Source: Bremia lactucae
Lineage: Eukaryota > Oomycota > Peronosporomycetes > Peronosporales > Peronosporaceae
Assembly: GCF_004359215.1 (NCBI RefSeq)
Contig: NC_090614.1
Span: 2,777,518 to 2,841,517, forward strand
Direction of reading: 5' to 3'
Length of the DNA stretch: 64,000 nucleotides
The notes under the pieces were generated by a model. It was not told the DNA's origin. It made no database searches and saw nothing but the letters and a program-made list of their open reading frames with translations. Both the position numbers and the translations under genes were made by a program. Of this stretch, positions 32,314 through 43,479 are shown one piece after another. Each line of letters begins with the position of its first letter. The first letter of the stretch is position 1.

Positions 32314-34045
32314 CTAGTGCCTGTGCAAAGATTCAAATACTTTCCTAATCTCATGCTGATCCGCTTAGTGCGAACATAAAAAAGAAGCTGCGGACAATAA
32401 TTCTTTTAGCTTCTTAAACAAGGTTGTATGATTTGAAGTAAGAACCAAATTGTCAGGGAAGTAAACTACTGTGAAAGAAGTTATGAAAAAAAGCTTAAGT
32501 TTTACAAGTTAAGGACTTAGCACACAAGGCTTTAACATAATGCTGTAGTCGTATGTCTTTTCGTTATCTCGATGTACCGATTTTAAACGATAATTTTTTT
32601 TAAAAGGCATCTTATTTGCTACAATTTAATCATGCACATATAATTTTTGCGAGTCAATTCAGGCTATTTCTTTGATTACGGACGTCACATGGATAGCACC
32701 TGTGACTGCGCGCTAGCTCTAATCGTATTCTTTAAGAAGTAATGAAATGCCAGCAAGAATGAATTGATTAGCGAATTTCTGTGAATGGCATACGTATGCT
32801 CAACCAATTTTTCTCATTGCGATTTTACCGGCTTGCAGATTAAATTTCGTTTTCTGCCGCTGATGACTTTTTCTGAAACTATCAAGACGTCGACGAGCAA
32901 GCAGTAGTTTGTTTGATTGTCACATGGCTAAGCATCGGGATTCCTAATTGTGCTGCGATTGGCACACGTACTTGACATATGGACATTAGGAATATACTGT
33001 AGCGTGGATACGCTGATTCCAAAGTCTTGTTCATTTTTGGAAATTAAAAATGCTTATGAATGACCTTTTAGAGGAGCAGAGTTAGTAGGGTAAAATCACT
33101 TTGCCAAAGTAATGTTAACAATGCAAGGTAGCATACCTAAGTATACCTTAAGTAATTTAATCACCCTTTGCATTCTCCGGATCAACTTAAACAATACTAC
33201 AGAGCAGGGCTTGGGCTAACTGAACCATTTGCATCTATAAGTCTCGTTATTAATTGAAGGCGATCAACCGCAACGTAACGAAGACGGGGCATTTAAATCC
33301 AATAAGACCTTAACGTACGAACGGGCATTTGCATTTAATTTTTCGCATCTTGCCAATACGAAACAAAAAAATAAAACAATTTGTATCTAAACGTTCTCAA
33401 AAAGTAAAGTGTTGCCAGATTCGAGTAAATTTTTGCAGTAGACAACAGCCGCCAGACATTGAAATAGTTGTTTCACAAATTTGACTGTCAATTGTGGCTT
33501 AATTGATTGCGCAAGTAGCGGATGGGAATGCGCAACAAGGCTTGCAGCTTCACACTGAAGATGTCCCCTTTGATTCAGACCCTAATACTGGATCAATTCG
33601 ACCGAATATAAATGCCCTACTGATAACGTGCCCGCAATCTTCTTGAGGGTCGTTAATGCTTGTCGGCTCAAACGATGAAACCTTTAGGCGCTCAGCATGT
33701 CTGAATGAATCCTTACTTGTTTTCACGGTACTCGCTGTTTTTTAGTAAAGGTCAACCCTAGAGAAGCTTAGAGCAACTTTACCAATTATTATCCCAATAA
33801 ATAATAGGCAAACTCAGACATTTTGACGGAATGGCGGAGATAAATCCTTCATTGTATTTTGACTGAGCTGTCGGATTTAAGTAATTGCAATTGCCGTCAA
33901 CAACGTTGCTCAATTGAGATGCTTGAGTGGTGTCAGTTATGACAGCACATAGTCCGGTCGAAACGACCAAAGTCGTCTGCTTGCTAGAATTGTACACATT
34001 GCGAGCCCTTTTCTACAAAGCTACAAGTCACATGCTGTGCATGTA
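32314..34045. other. Intergenic, no gene recognised
   Basis: About 1.7 kb of AT-rich sequence. The only notable frame is minus 33997-33779 (72 codons with three Cys, VVDGNCNYLNPTAQSKYNEG), beginning with GTG and lacking a signal peptide; it could be a stray exon or chance. No repeat shared with the rest of the window was seen until LTR3 at 34046. Confidence 0.45.
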
Positions 34046-34212
34046 ACGGGGTGTATCGTTACATGGTATTAACACTTAAAGGTTGTTAACTAATATATTA
34101 TCTAAAAGGTAGATAATATTTGGAGGATATTACTTATTTAGTAATGTTCAGAAATCTTATCCTAGGCAATTATATCTTTTTATATCGCAGACTAATCAAC
34201 TGTGGATGTAAC
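34046..34212 (+). repeat. LTR3, 5' part, interrupted by the LINE
   Basis: Starts TGTAACGGGGTGTATCGTTACA, identical to the start of the LTR at 12501. It continues through TTATCTAAAAGGTAGATAAT to the LINE insertion point at 34212. The remainder of the same LTR resumes at 42675. Confidence 0.75.
34196..34212 (+). repeat. Target-site duplication, left copy
   Basis: TCAACTGTGGATGTAAC, matched at 42675-42692 by TCAACTGTAGATGTAAAC (one substitution and one 1-nt indel). The two copies flank the non-LTR element. Confidence 0.7.
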
Positions 34213-34298
34213 TTCTCATTTTGCCTTGTCAAGCACAAGCAACCCAAGCAAAACAGAAGAACCCTTCCCCCTTTTGCGCTCAGCTCCGATTTGCTCAT

Positions 34299-36956
34299 AT
34301 GGATTCCAGTATCGACGACCTTACGTCTGCCACGTCAGTAGTGGAAGCTATGGTTGCATCTGGTCCAAATTTGTTATCTCCGGTACTTGCGAACGTCGAT
34401 GGATCCTTGGAAGGATCCTCGAGCCTACAGTCCACTAGTTCCTGCGAACACGGATTCGTTGAGTTGTCTTCGGAGTCCGGCGATGGTATGGTCGCGCAGC
34501 TGCGTGCACCGTCTATGAACGAGCCAGATGCTCTACAGGATCCTGCAGAGGATGGGCTGTCTGACACTTTTTTCGCCAAGACATACCAACCACCCATGTT
34601 AGGGCTGCGCATCCCCCTACTGCTGATGACGCACGGTCGACTGATCGCGAGCACTTGCGCACGCCGACGCTTCGTGCCTTGCTTCAGCGCTCAACGGTGA
34701 TCCGTCGTGACACCGTTGAAGCATCCACCCCGCCACGAGTCGAGATGTTTCGGCCCAAGGCTGTGGATATTGAAGCCATCGACGCCCTGTATGTGTCCGG
34801 TGGCGACTGGAATCAGCTTGCCGCCTCTATTGACCGCGCTCGCCCGTATGTTTTGCCTCGGGCGCGCTTTGTGATGGTCATTGAGACTGGCCAGGCATTC
34901 CAGCGTACCGCGCCGAGCAAAATTCTTGCTTCGTTGCTGAAGGATCATGGCAATCCTACTGTTAGCCAGCAAATTGAGCTACATCAACTCGGTCAGCTAA
35001 CTAAGGCGCCTGGCGGAAACCTCCTGGTCAATGTGAAGACTCGAGAAGCTTGCCAACAACTAGCCGGCCAAGCAGTCAAGATCCTTGGCGGCAAATACCA
35101 TTTCGGCGAGTTTGACATTCTCGCCGAACGCTTCTTCATTGATGTGTCGAGTGTCGATAGTGATTTTGACGCAAACCTCATGCTGAAACGCTTCTTTGAG
35201 CTTGGAGCTCAGCCACTTTATGGCACGTTTCGTGATGTGAATTTGGATGCGGTCATTACTACCGCTACCTGGCGTATGTACTTCCGGTCTAGCCATTGCC
35301 CACCTGAGCTTGTTGTACGTGGATCCGCCTGCGATCAACTTGTGTTCAATGGCCGGGTCTACCCGGTCGAGGTGATGTTTTGGCATATATACCAACAAAT
35401 GTAATTTCAATCACGGATGGTCAAAAAATTTTAGGGTTTTAAAAATGCAAATATCGAAAAAAATTTTTAATTAATATTATATTACTTATAAAATTAATAA
35501 CAAACGGTACACGCAAAAATTCGCCATTTCCGACGCAGAGACTGGCGTACGGGCAACGTTCTATTCATGCTCTCGACCTCAAGGCAACTGCTGTCCCACG
35601 GTCTTCGACAATTCCTACCATACCGAGTGCCAGTGCACCGCAGCCTTCCTTCGCTGCAGTGGAACGCACTGACGGGTCAAAGACTTCACTTCAGCGATCT
35701 GTTCGTGCAGGTGCATCCACGATATCTGGTATAGTCCCTGCTGCAGCCTCCCCTGGGAATTTAACGCCCAGTGAATTATCCCTCGACACTGCAGGATCAC
35801 AGGTAATGTCACCACCAAGCAGTTTGAAATCCTCTCAGCTCCTTCTGCTTCCTCCATCGTCACAACCCGTCCCGGCTACTGAGTCTGCATTAATTCTTGT
35901 GACCGGAGGCAAACGCAAGGGCAAACGTTCTCGAGCGGATGAGGACTTTGCCAACATGTTGATGAAGTCTCGTCCAAAGCCTCTCGCTGGTGTCACAACA
36001 AACAACTATTTTGACATTCTAAGCAGTGTTGAAGTCGAGTTTTATTGCTGCCCAGCGACGGTCGACGAAGTGGAAATACCACGGTACCAGATCGTACCGC
36101 GAAAGGTTCAATCGCCTCGCGACCTGACTGCATCAAAGGAAGCTAGTCACTTCCTTACCAAAAACCACACCAAGGTGGTTAAAACCAAGGAGCCTACTCC
36201 AATCCAGGAGATCATCAGCGAGATGATTGCTGCCGAAGAGACGGCTACTCTTCAGCTCCTTCCCGATCGGCTGGCTGCTGCGGACGCCATGGTGCGCGGC
36301 GTCCAGAAGTCGCTCCATACGTCCAATAATCCTGATTCGCTGACTTATACGAGCTCCGTCAGAGCTCCGCTGGCGTTCAACACTGCACTTCTGCGAGAGA
36401 TTCGTGAGCTCAGCCCCAGTGTCATCGAACTGGCACAGCTCCACCTGGTTAACCGTATTTTGAGTGCGGGTACTCCTACCGACTCCACCACGTTTGCTCG
36501 TAAATGGGTAAAGTTCTTCGGCACCAAGGTGCCCAAGACACGCGATGGTGTGCTCCAGTGCACTAAAGAGTGGTATGCGAACCCAAATCAAGTTACTCTC
36601 GTACGCGCAACTAGAGACTATCTCTTTTTGAGCTGATGTTGATGTGCACCGCGCCTCAGATCTTTGAGAACGACTACTGGCTGCAACGATTGACAGGTTG
36701 GTCGGTTCCCTGGAAACAGGCGCACAACCGCCGTCTGCTCCACCCCAACATGCTACTGGCTCTTCTTCGCTCACCCATCGGCATACACTGCTTCACGATC
36801 TGGAAACAAGTCCAATGGCAAGGTATAATGCTCGATGACCTTGAATATCTTCGTGACTGCGGACGCTTCTTCCCTGAGAACGAGGAGGTGCTCCAGCTTC
36901 AGAAATCAGAGAATCGGCCGGTCCTAGTGGCGGGGCCGCTTTCAACACGCCACTAA
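34299..36956 (+). pseudogene. LINE ORF1 (RNA-binding-type protein), frameshifted
   Basis: Begins MDSSIDDLTSATSVVEAMVA at 34299. A frameshift near 34630 moves to 34655-35404 (FVMVIETGQAFQRTAPSKIL, then an RRM-like segment ILAERFFIDVSSVDSDFDAN and TWRMYFRSSHCPPELVVRG). It is interrupted by an AT-rich insert (about 35385-35520) and resumes in 35522-36636 with a Ser/Pro-rich linker, a basic patch (GGKRKGKRSRADEDFANML) and a C-terminal helical region. A last overlapping frame (36636-36956) starts MLMCTAPQIFENDYWLQ. In L1-type elements ORF1p binds the element RNA. No zinc knuckle was seen. Confidence 0.7.
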
Positions 36957-36957
36957 G

Positions 36958-37720
36958 GTGGCTTCACGAACGGATGAGACTGCAGTCTCGTGGCAGAACG
37001 TCACTTTGCTTACCGTCAACACGAACGGTATCAAGAAGAATGGACACCTGCTTATTGAGCACTTGCTCTCCCAAAATAGCCTCTCCTGCGTCCAGGAGAC
37101 CAAGCTCCGTGATAGCCACCATCTGTCCACCTTCCAGTTTCACCTTCACGCTCGATTCACGCACAAATTATTTGTCAGCGATCCAGGCGCCGTCAGCACA
37201 TCGCGGACGATGCACCGGTCTGGAGGCGTCCTTACTCTTATTCGACCCGATTTTCCAGGTTTCGACACGGCAGCGGAACTTCGTGAACTGACTGTCCCTG
37301 GTCGCTATCTCGTCGTTCGACTACTGGTCAATAGTGCCCCATTGTACGTTCATAACGTGTACTCACCAGTGGACGATCACGACAAAGCTGTCTTACTCAA
37401 TCATCTCCCCGTCAACAGCTTTGAAGATAATGCGACGCACATCGTCCTCGGTGACTTGAACACGCCTCTCAATCCTAGCCTTGACTCGGCACAGCCACGA
37501 TTAGTTGCTCGTCCTGGCCGAAGCGCGTGTATGGACTGGCTAGGTCAGTTGGGAGTCGTTGACGCCTGGCGCATTCACCACTCCCGGGAGCGTCTGTACA
37601 CCGGTCCACAGCTACGACTGAACCGGCTGGACTACGCTCTATTGTCAACGGTTTTTGCAACGCGTTATACGGGGATTCGACTTACTTCGATCCACAGGGC
37701 GCTGGTGACCATTTGACACA
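36958..37720 (+). pseudogene. LINE ORF2: APE-like endonuclease domain
   Basis: The conserved apurinic-endonuclease blocks are in order: TVNTNGIKKNG (Asn, about 37015), CVQETKLRD (Glu, about 37090), NVYSPVDDHD (about 37350), VLGDLNTPLNP (Asp/Asn, about 37444), RLDYALLST (Asp, about 37624). After a 1-nt frameshift near 37695 the final GAGDHLTHS block carries the catalytic Asp-His. The domain nicks target DNA to prime reverse transcription. This frame is intact for 252 codons. Confidence 0.85.
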
Positions 37721-37728
37721 CAGTAACA

Positions 37729-40700
37729 TTGAAGTCCTTAGCTCATCCCCAAGGATACGGATACTGGCGATTTCCTGAATATCTTCTAGAATACCCTGAT
37801 GTGGTCGATGCCATCCGCGGTGAAGCACAGCAGGCGCTTAACAACCTTCGCAAAGCATCCAATCCAGGCAAAGTATGGGAAAAATGGAAGAAATCCATTC
37901 GGCGCCAGCTATTGGCTCTGCAGCGGCATTTACGGCGGCAACAGGAAGGTGCGCTGGTTGCGGCGCGAGCGACGCTCGACCAAGCAGCTTTCATTTACCG
38001 CTCCAAGCGAAATGACATTTCACAATCAATGTTTCATGCTGCACTAGAGGCATACCGGGACTGTGCGCACCGATCCAGTTGCTATAAGCAAGACTCGGCT
38101 TTCGACTTTCACATTCAGAATTCCGAAACTTTTTCTCGTTTTTTCTTCCTCCGATTGATCCGTCCTTCGACGGATAAGCATTGAGGAGGTGCGGACTCCT
38201 GATGGCTCCATCGCTAGCAACCCGGCGGACATCTCAGCCAGATTCCGGGCCCATTGGGGCTCAATCATGGGTGATGCTGCTAGTCTTGCCGGACCACTAC
38301 CACCCCCAGACCGCGCTAGCCGAGAGCAGCTGCTGTCTACGATCGATAAACGTCTCTCAGGTACTGACCAAGATATTATCATGCTCCCATTGCTGGTGCT
38401 GACTTTGCTGAAGCACTTAAACACATGAGAGCTAATTCTGCCCCAGGCATGGATGGCCTCACTGCTGGTTTTTATCAAATTGCACCAGATACATTTGGTG
38501 AATGCCTGCGCATTGTGTTCAACCACCAGCTGGCACGTGGTGAGCTTCTTCCCTCTCAACGCAAGTCAGCTGTGTGCATGTTACACAAAAAGGGTCCGCG
38601 GAATGACCCCGGCAACTTCAGACCAATCTCGCTGATTGGTGTAGATGTCAAGGCGTTGTCCAAGGTGCTGACGTATCGCCTTTAGACTTTTCTTCCACAT
38701 CTTATTCAGGATGAACAGAAGGCTTTGTGAAGCGTCGGACTATACATCACCACGTGAGGTTTCTCGCTGATCTACAAGATATGGTGACCGAACTCGATGA
38801 GGACGCTTACGCCATGTTTCTCGACTTTGAGAAAGCGTATGATCGGGTCGAGTGGAGCTACATGTTTCAAGTGCTCGATCGCATGGGTTGCGGAGGTGAC
38901 TTTACCCACTGGGTGAGACTTCTCTACACTGGTCCCCAGGCTCACCTCCTTCTCAATGGCCACGTTCAACCTCCATTCTTCCCCAGTCGAGGGGTCAAAC
39001 AAGGCGATCCGCTATCGGCACTGTTATTTGTCATGGTGATGGAACCCCTTGGTAACCTGCTCCGGCTGCATGAGGAGCATGGTGTATGTCTTTCCAACGA
39101 CCACACTGTCACCAGTGTCTTCTTTGCGGACGATTCCACGTTGCTATCCAGCTCGCTCTCAGGTATTCAAGCGCAGCTTGAGCTAGTTCAAATATACTGT
39201 GACGGCTCCGGAGCCAGGCTCAACCTTGCCAAGAGCGTGATTATGCCCCTGAACCGACGTAGCACCTCGCCTTGTTTTCTGTTGTCAAGGTGCTACAACG
39301 GGGTGAGACGGTTAAGTTCTTGGGCATTCTCTTCGGTCAGGATCCAGCTGACGCCGCCATTGTCGAGTTCATGGACCGGCGTTTCTACGAAGGCTTTTTG
39401 CACTGGTTTCGTAGAGCACGAACTCTTCAAGGCCGGTTGCTTATTTCGATGACAATGGTGCTTTCCCGACTTTGGTACTTTGCCGTTCATGTACCAATAC
39501 CGCGGCACGTAGTTCAGCATTGGCAGTCCACACTTAATCGCTTTGTGCTTGCGCGTCGCTACGAACGGAACGCTAAGCACATTCAGTTGATCCCTAAGGA
39601 GTTTTTGTACCAGACCCGCTTAAATGGGGGTCTAGGTATCCCTAGCATCGAAGTGGCGACCAAACGCCAAAAACTCAACGTGTTCCTGCAATTTATCGCT
39701 GCGTTAGCATCGGCCCAGCGTAACTGGACCACTCCGGGAACTAGACTTATTTCGCTGTCCTTGCCCATGTGGGGTCCCTGGAAAACTCTCGACTTCCTCA
39801 CTATCAGCCCTATGCGTCACGGAGCTTTGCTTCGGTGGAATGTGTTATCTCACTGGTGGCGATATGTCTGGCGTTTGTGGTATTTGATTAAGTGTATAGT
39901 TACGTGGAAGGACCTCTCCCATACGGCTCGTCTTGGGTATGTACTACAGCAACCGATATGGTTTCATGCCGAGCCTGAATTCCAATTCCTCCTGGCGTCC
40001 CGATCCGACAGCTCCACGCCACAGCGACGCAGTCTGTGCATGGTTGCTGAACCTCAACGAAGTTACCGTCAACATGCCGCGACGACTTCAACTTTCGGGA
40101 CTTGCTGACTTTCTGGATTCTGATGGTGCGTGGCCAGATTCTGAATCGTTTGCTCGCGGCCATATCGACCCCCGGCTCATGCCAATTCCCGCAAACCAGC
40201 AATTTCAGTGGCTTCGACGGTTGCACCATGAAGTCACGCAAATTTATGAGCGGCTACGTGGTCTCTGTAGTCAGACGCCGCTACCACCTCCAGGTGCGGC
40301 GTGGACGTGTCCTCCTACACCGTACGTTGGTGTGCGAGTGGGTGACCGCATTCACGTCGTGCCCTATATACCCCGTTCTCAGTTGCTCATGCTGGTGTGG
40401 ACGGCAGCGCTGCCCACAAAGCCCCACCCAGTCTAGTTACACGATGCGCGAATCACTGCAACTGACATTACGGTGTTCGTACACCAGTGCAAACGACTTC
40501 GGTGGCTCCTCCTTCCAATCTATTCGGACTTGCAGTTTCGCCTTGCCTTTCGGCTTTTGCCGGTGCGTTCGCGTTTCACGTTTCTTCGAGATGCGCATCC
40601 CAACATCATCTATTGCGTCCGGAGTGGATGCCATGCAGTGGATACAGAGCGGCACTTTTTTTTTGAGTGTGCCCTGCCGGCTAACCTGTGGTCGATCCAA

Positions 40701-41096
40701 TTTCGCGACTGGTCGATTTTTTTCACTGCCATGCCATCGTGGCTCGATATTGCCCATGGGCGACCGCCATGTCTTACGTTGGCTTGGCAGGAGCATGAAG
40801 TTGTTATCCGCGACTTATGGCAGGTCACGCGTTGTGCTATCCTTCATCTGTTGTGGACTGTGCGCAATGACGGCTTGTTTCGCCAGCGTGCGCCCATACC
40901 TCTTGGGCCAGCTTTACGTGTCCTCTACACTACATTTAGTGCCCACTTACTAGCTTGTCTACGTCGGCTGTACGGACAGACGCAACGAGCATCTCTACGG
41001 ACTGTGATGAGCCAGCTTAGACGGTCACGCTCTTTGGGTGCCTTTATGCAAGCCAACCCAGCATTGTTCTCAGTGCGCTCCTTGTAACCTACCCGC
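37729..41096 (+). pseudogene. LINE ORF2: reverse transcriptase and C-terminal zinc domain, broken
   Basis: Linker 37729-38184, then RT: APGMDGLTAGFYQ (38437), DPGNFRPISLIGVD (38606), stop at 38683, then AMFLDFEKAYDRVEWSY (38813), RGVKQGDPLSALLF (38989) and the catalytic VFFADDSTLLSS (39118). The thumb follows and the frame shifts at about 39280. 39272-40108 and 39933-40436 cover the long C-terminal region; a stop at 40434 precedes 40473-41087, which has a zf-RVT-like knuckle (CVRSGCHAVDTERHFFFEC, about 40617). There are at least two stops and three frameshifts, but all catalytic residues are still readable. Confidence 0.85.
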
Positions 41097-41407
41097 CATA
41101 ATTTCGACTTCAAGCCAGCTCTCGATGTGGTGGACTCAATTGATCCGGCTTCTTTACGGCATCACTCCACGCTTCCGGTGAGATGCTGTAACCATACTTT
41201 CAACTTTTCACGGTATTTCGGTGCGGTGGGTTATATTAAGTTTCAGAGGTCCTCCTTATCTGCCTATGATGCCTCTGGCGGGTTATCAAACATGAAGGAT
41301 CCATGCGCGCCATTAGAATTTAATAAACATTGAAGTTTGGTTTAATCGATAGAAACTCTCACTTTTCAGTTTGCTTTATATATAAAGTTTATCTCAGTTC
41401 AAGGTAC
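41097..41407 (+). other. LINE spacer between ORF2 and tRNA-like sequence
   Basis: No ORF of note. It joins ORF2 to the tRNA-like segment and is assigned to the element only because it lies between its TSDs. Confidence 0.5.
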
Positions 41408-41482
41408 CACTCCGGTGGTTCAGTAGTATACTACTCAAATTTTAATCAGAAGGTCGCCGGTTCGATCCCCGGGACCGACAGA
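41408..41482 (+). ncRNA. tRNA-like (degenerate) sequence inside the LINE
   Basis: Has a pol III A-box-like TGGTTCAGTAG and a B-box GGTTCGATCCC, with tRNA-like spacing and a middle segment TTTTAATC-AGAAGGTC similar to a tRNA-Lys(UUU) anticodon arm. Acceptor and T stems contain mismatches, so it is not a functional tRNA; it is more likely a tRNA-derived SINE-like module or a pseudo-tRNA. It lies between ORF2 and ORF3. Confidence 0.45.
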
Positions 41483-41504
41483 ATTGCCAAAAATGACTTA
41501 ATCA

Positions 41505-42590
41505 GTGTCGGTCAAGACTAGAGGGTCGTCGCCAGGGCCCGTAAGGGTGACGGGCGGCCCAAGCCTGACTCTCGATCAAGGTGTCGCGGTTGCGAATCTT
41601 CGACATGGGACCGCTTGTGAGGGTAGCGCGACCGCTGGTACGGACGAAGTTGCGTCTAGTACTCCACTTGTGCAGCCCTCCCTTCCAGCCGTGGGATTGC
41701 AGACGCCGTAGGTAACGCCCGCGATGCCAGCGGACGTTAATGCGTCTACTCAGCGTTGTCAGCTTCGGACGAGAATCGCTGCACCTCTTGTTCCAGCCCG
41801 GCCTCCCAAGCGAGCGCGCCGATCCTCAGCCATCGTCGAAGTCTTCGAATTTGATGCTATCGACGACCGCCGGGGATCTGCCGACTCGTATGAGTACCAT
41901 ATTCGCTGGTCAGACACTGCTGAGACGTCTTGGGTCCCCCGCCAGCAGCTCATTGATGATGGCAACCAAGCCTCCCTCGACATCGTGGATCGGTTCCTGA
42001 CCCAACATCCAGATCGTAAGACAACGTATCAAGCATTTGTGGCCCAGGATTGTCGCTCCCTGCTCGCCATGGCAGCCAATTAGGATAACTCTTGCGTTGC
42101 GCATGCTATCCAAATGGCATATCAGTTGCTGGGTCTCGATGAAGCCAGCCGCCATCTCCCAGAAATCTGGCGGGAGTATGTTGACCAAGCCAATCTCTCC
42201 GGCATTGATGTGTCCAGCGGCTTCAAGCATGTTGAACAGATAGTTCGATACTGCCGTTATGCCGTCCCCAAGTCTGGGTGGAGCATTCATCTGCCCCAAC
42301 TTCGTCAAAATCTTTTCGACGGGGATGGGGTGGGCTATTTGGCCATAGCGCGACGGGTACTTCCTCTGCCTAACGTCGTCCTTGGACCAGATGTTTACAT
42401 TGTTGGTGCGTTTAAGAAAAATATGCGTGGCCATTGTTTCGCAATGCAAATCAATCAGCTCGGTGCAGTCATCATTCGTGAGAATGGAGGTAATACAGGC
42501 TTGGGAGAAAACCGTTGGTTTCGTACCATTAGTTTATCAGGCCTATCAAGGTCTTCCTTAGCATGTAAGTTTTGTTTTCCTCCGCTTTAG
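41505..42590 (+). pseudogene. LINE ORF3: chromodomain plus possible cysteine-protease-like domain
   Basis: One frame from 41505 to 42590 with two in-frame stops (41709-41711 TAG; 42081-42083 TAG, a likely CAG change). After a basic segment (ARPPKRARRSSAIVEVFEFD) comes a chromodomain-like block: EYHIRWSDTAETSWVPRQQL (about 41895-41955) and a helix to DIVDRFLTQHP. The next domain starts DNSCVAHAIQMAYQLLG (Cys codon 42093-42095) and ends GHCFAMQINQLGAVII (His codon 42432-42434). A Cys in an N-terminal helix followed by a His on a late strand is the order in papain-fold and OTU-type proteases; this is inference, since no close family is recognised. The true start is unknown. It is within the TSD-bounded LINE. 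Confidence 0.6.
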
Positions 42591-42674
42591 CCATTTAGAG
42601 TCATAACGACTCATTTTTACATAGGCATAGAGAAGTAAATATCTTATTAACAAAATAATACAGATTTCTTGAAC

Positions 42675-42692
42675 TCAACTGTAGATGTAAAC
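42675..42692 (+). repeat. Target-site duplication, right copy
   Basis: TCAACTGTAGATGTAAAC; partner of the left copy at 34196-34212. The LTR3 sequence resumes here. Confidence 0.7.
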
Positions 42693-42962
42693 AAAAGAGA
42701 GAGACAGATAAGATAAGATAAGATTTCAATTGCATGTTTAGTATTAGTTTATAATTAAGTTAGCATTAACAGATAGAAAGAAGAGAAACTTAATTATATT
42801 AATACAGTTTTCATTTAACCCTCTTTAAGCTTGTTGTCTTAAAGAGAAGTCTTCCTCTGCACGTACTAGTGTACGTGAAATAACGTAAGGCACCACTCGC
42901 AACTGAAGCAGTGCGAAGTGGACTTGTACTGAAGCAGTACAAGTCGTAGTGCCCCGTTCCAT
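42675..42962 (+). repeat. LTR3, 3' part, downstream of the LINE
   Basis: Contains AGACAGATAAGATAAGATAA, CGTGAAATAACGTAAGGCACCA and GCGAAGTGGACTTGTACTGA, aligning with the last about 270 bp of the LTR at 12501-12938. It ends CCCCGTTCC, just short of the expected TTACA end. Together with 34046-34212 it reconstitutes one LTR. Confidence 0.75.
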
Positions 42963-43479
42963 TAAATGTATTAATCATGAGATTAAAAGCGGGATACACT
43001 GCCGTTAATTGAGGTAATTCACATTATGTGCAACGAGGTGAACGTTACATAACTAAAATTTCCTTATATATGAAATTTGATAAATATTATTACCAATATA
43101 CAGGAAAATAACGAGTTCAAAATTATTATCATTCAATAATTTTAAAACAACATTTACAATATTACCAAATCTGATATATTGAGGCAACAAGACAATATTT
43201 CTGTTCATCGGATGATTTAAGTTTAAAAGTAACCTCGCCAATCGTTAGAAGACACGATTAGATGGTGCGCAAGGAGGCGCTACACGTGGTTTTAATTAAT
43301 AAACTAAAGTCAGAGATAGAAGATGGTTGCGTAGGAACTAAATATATTGAATAAGTTTTACTTTGTGTCCGTATCAAAGCCTAAGTATCGACCTTCAGTA
43401 GCTAATACTCCTAAGCTGCTTAAAACCTTTATCTGCACGTCAGTGTACGTGAACAAATAGAGGTACCTGGTCGTCACTG
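42963..43479. other. AT-rich spacer, no gene recognised
   Basis: Lies between the split LTR3 and the decayed gag of the same family. Contains short minus-strand frames only. It may be the family 3 leader or a later insertion. Confidence 0.4.

Larger units (their letters stand above)
34213..42674 (+). mobile_element. Non-LTR (L1-like) retrotransposon with three ORFs, about 8.5 kb
   Basis: TSD-bounded insertion into an LTR3. Order: short 5' UTR; ORF1 (34299-36639, then 36636-36956); ORF2 with APE-type endonuclease, reverse transcriptase and C-terminal zinc knuckle (36958-41087); a tRNA-like sequence (41408-41482); ORF3 with chromodomain and a possible cysteine-protease-like domain (41505-42590); short AT-rich 3' UTR without a clear poly(A). 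The element is full length but carries several frameshifts and stops, so it is a fairly young, inactivated copy. Confidence 0.85.

Noticed and set aside
33779..33997. Possible small Cys-containing secreted protein
   Set aside because: Begins with GTG, no signal peptide, no neighbouring exon with compatible splice sites was found.
36133..36774. 213-codon minus-strand ORF
   Set aside because: Lies opposite LINE ORF1/ORF2, which have recognisable order and domains; its translation has no coherent features.
39900..40953. Several long overlapping ORFs on both strands
   Set aside because: They are frameshift fragments and shadows of the LINE ORF2 C-terminal region, not separate genes.
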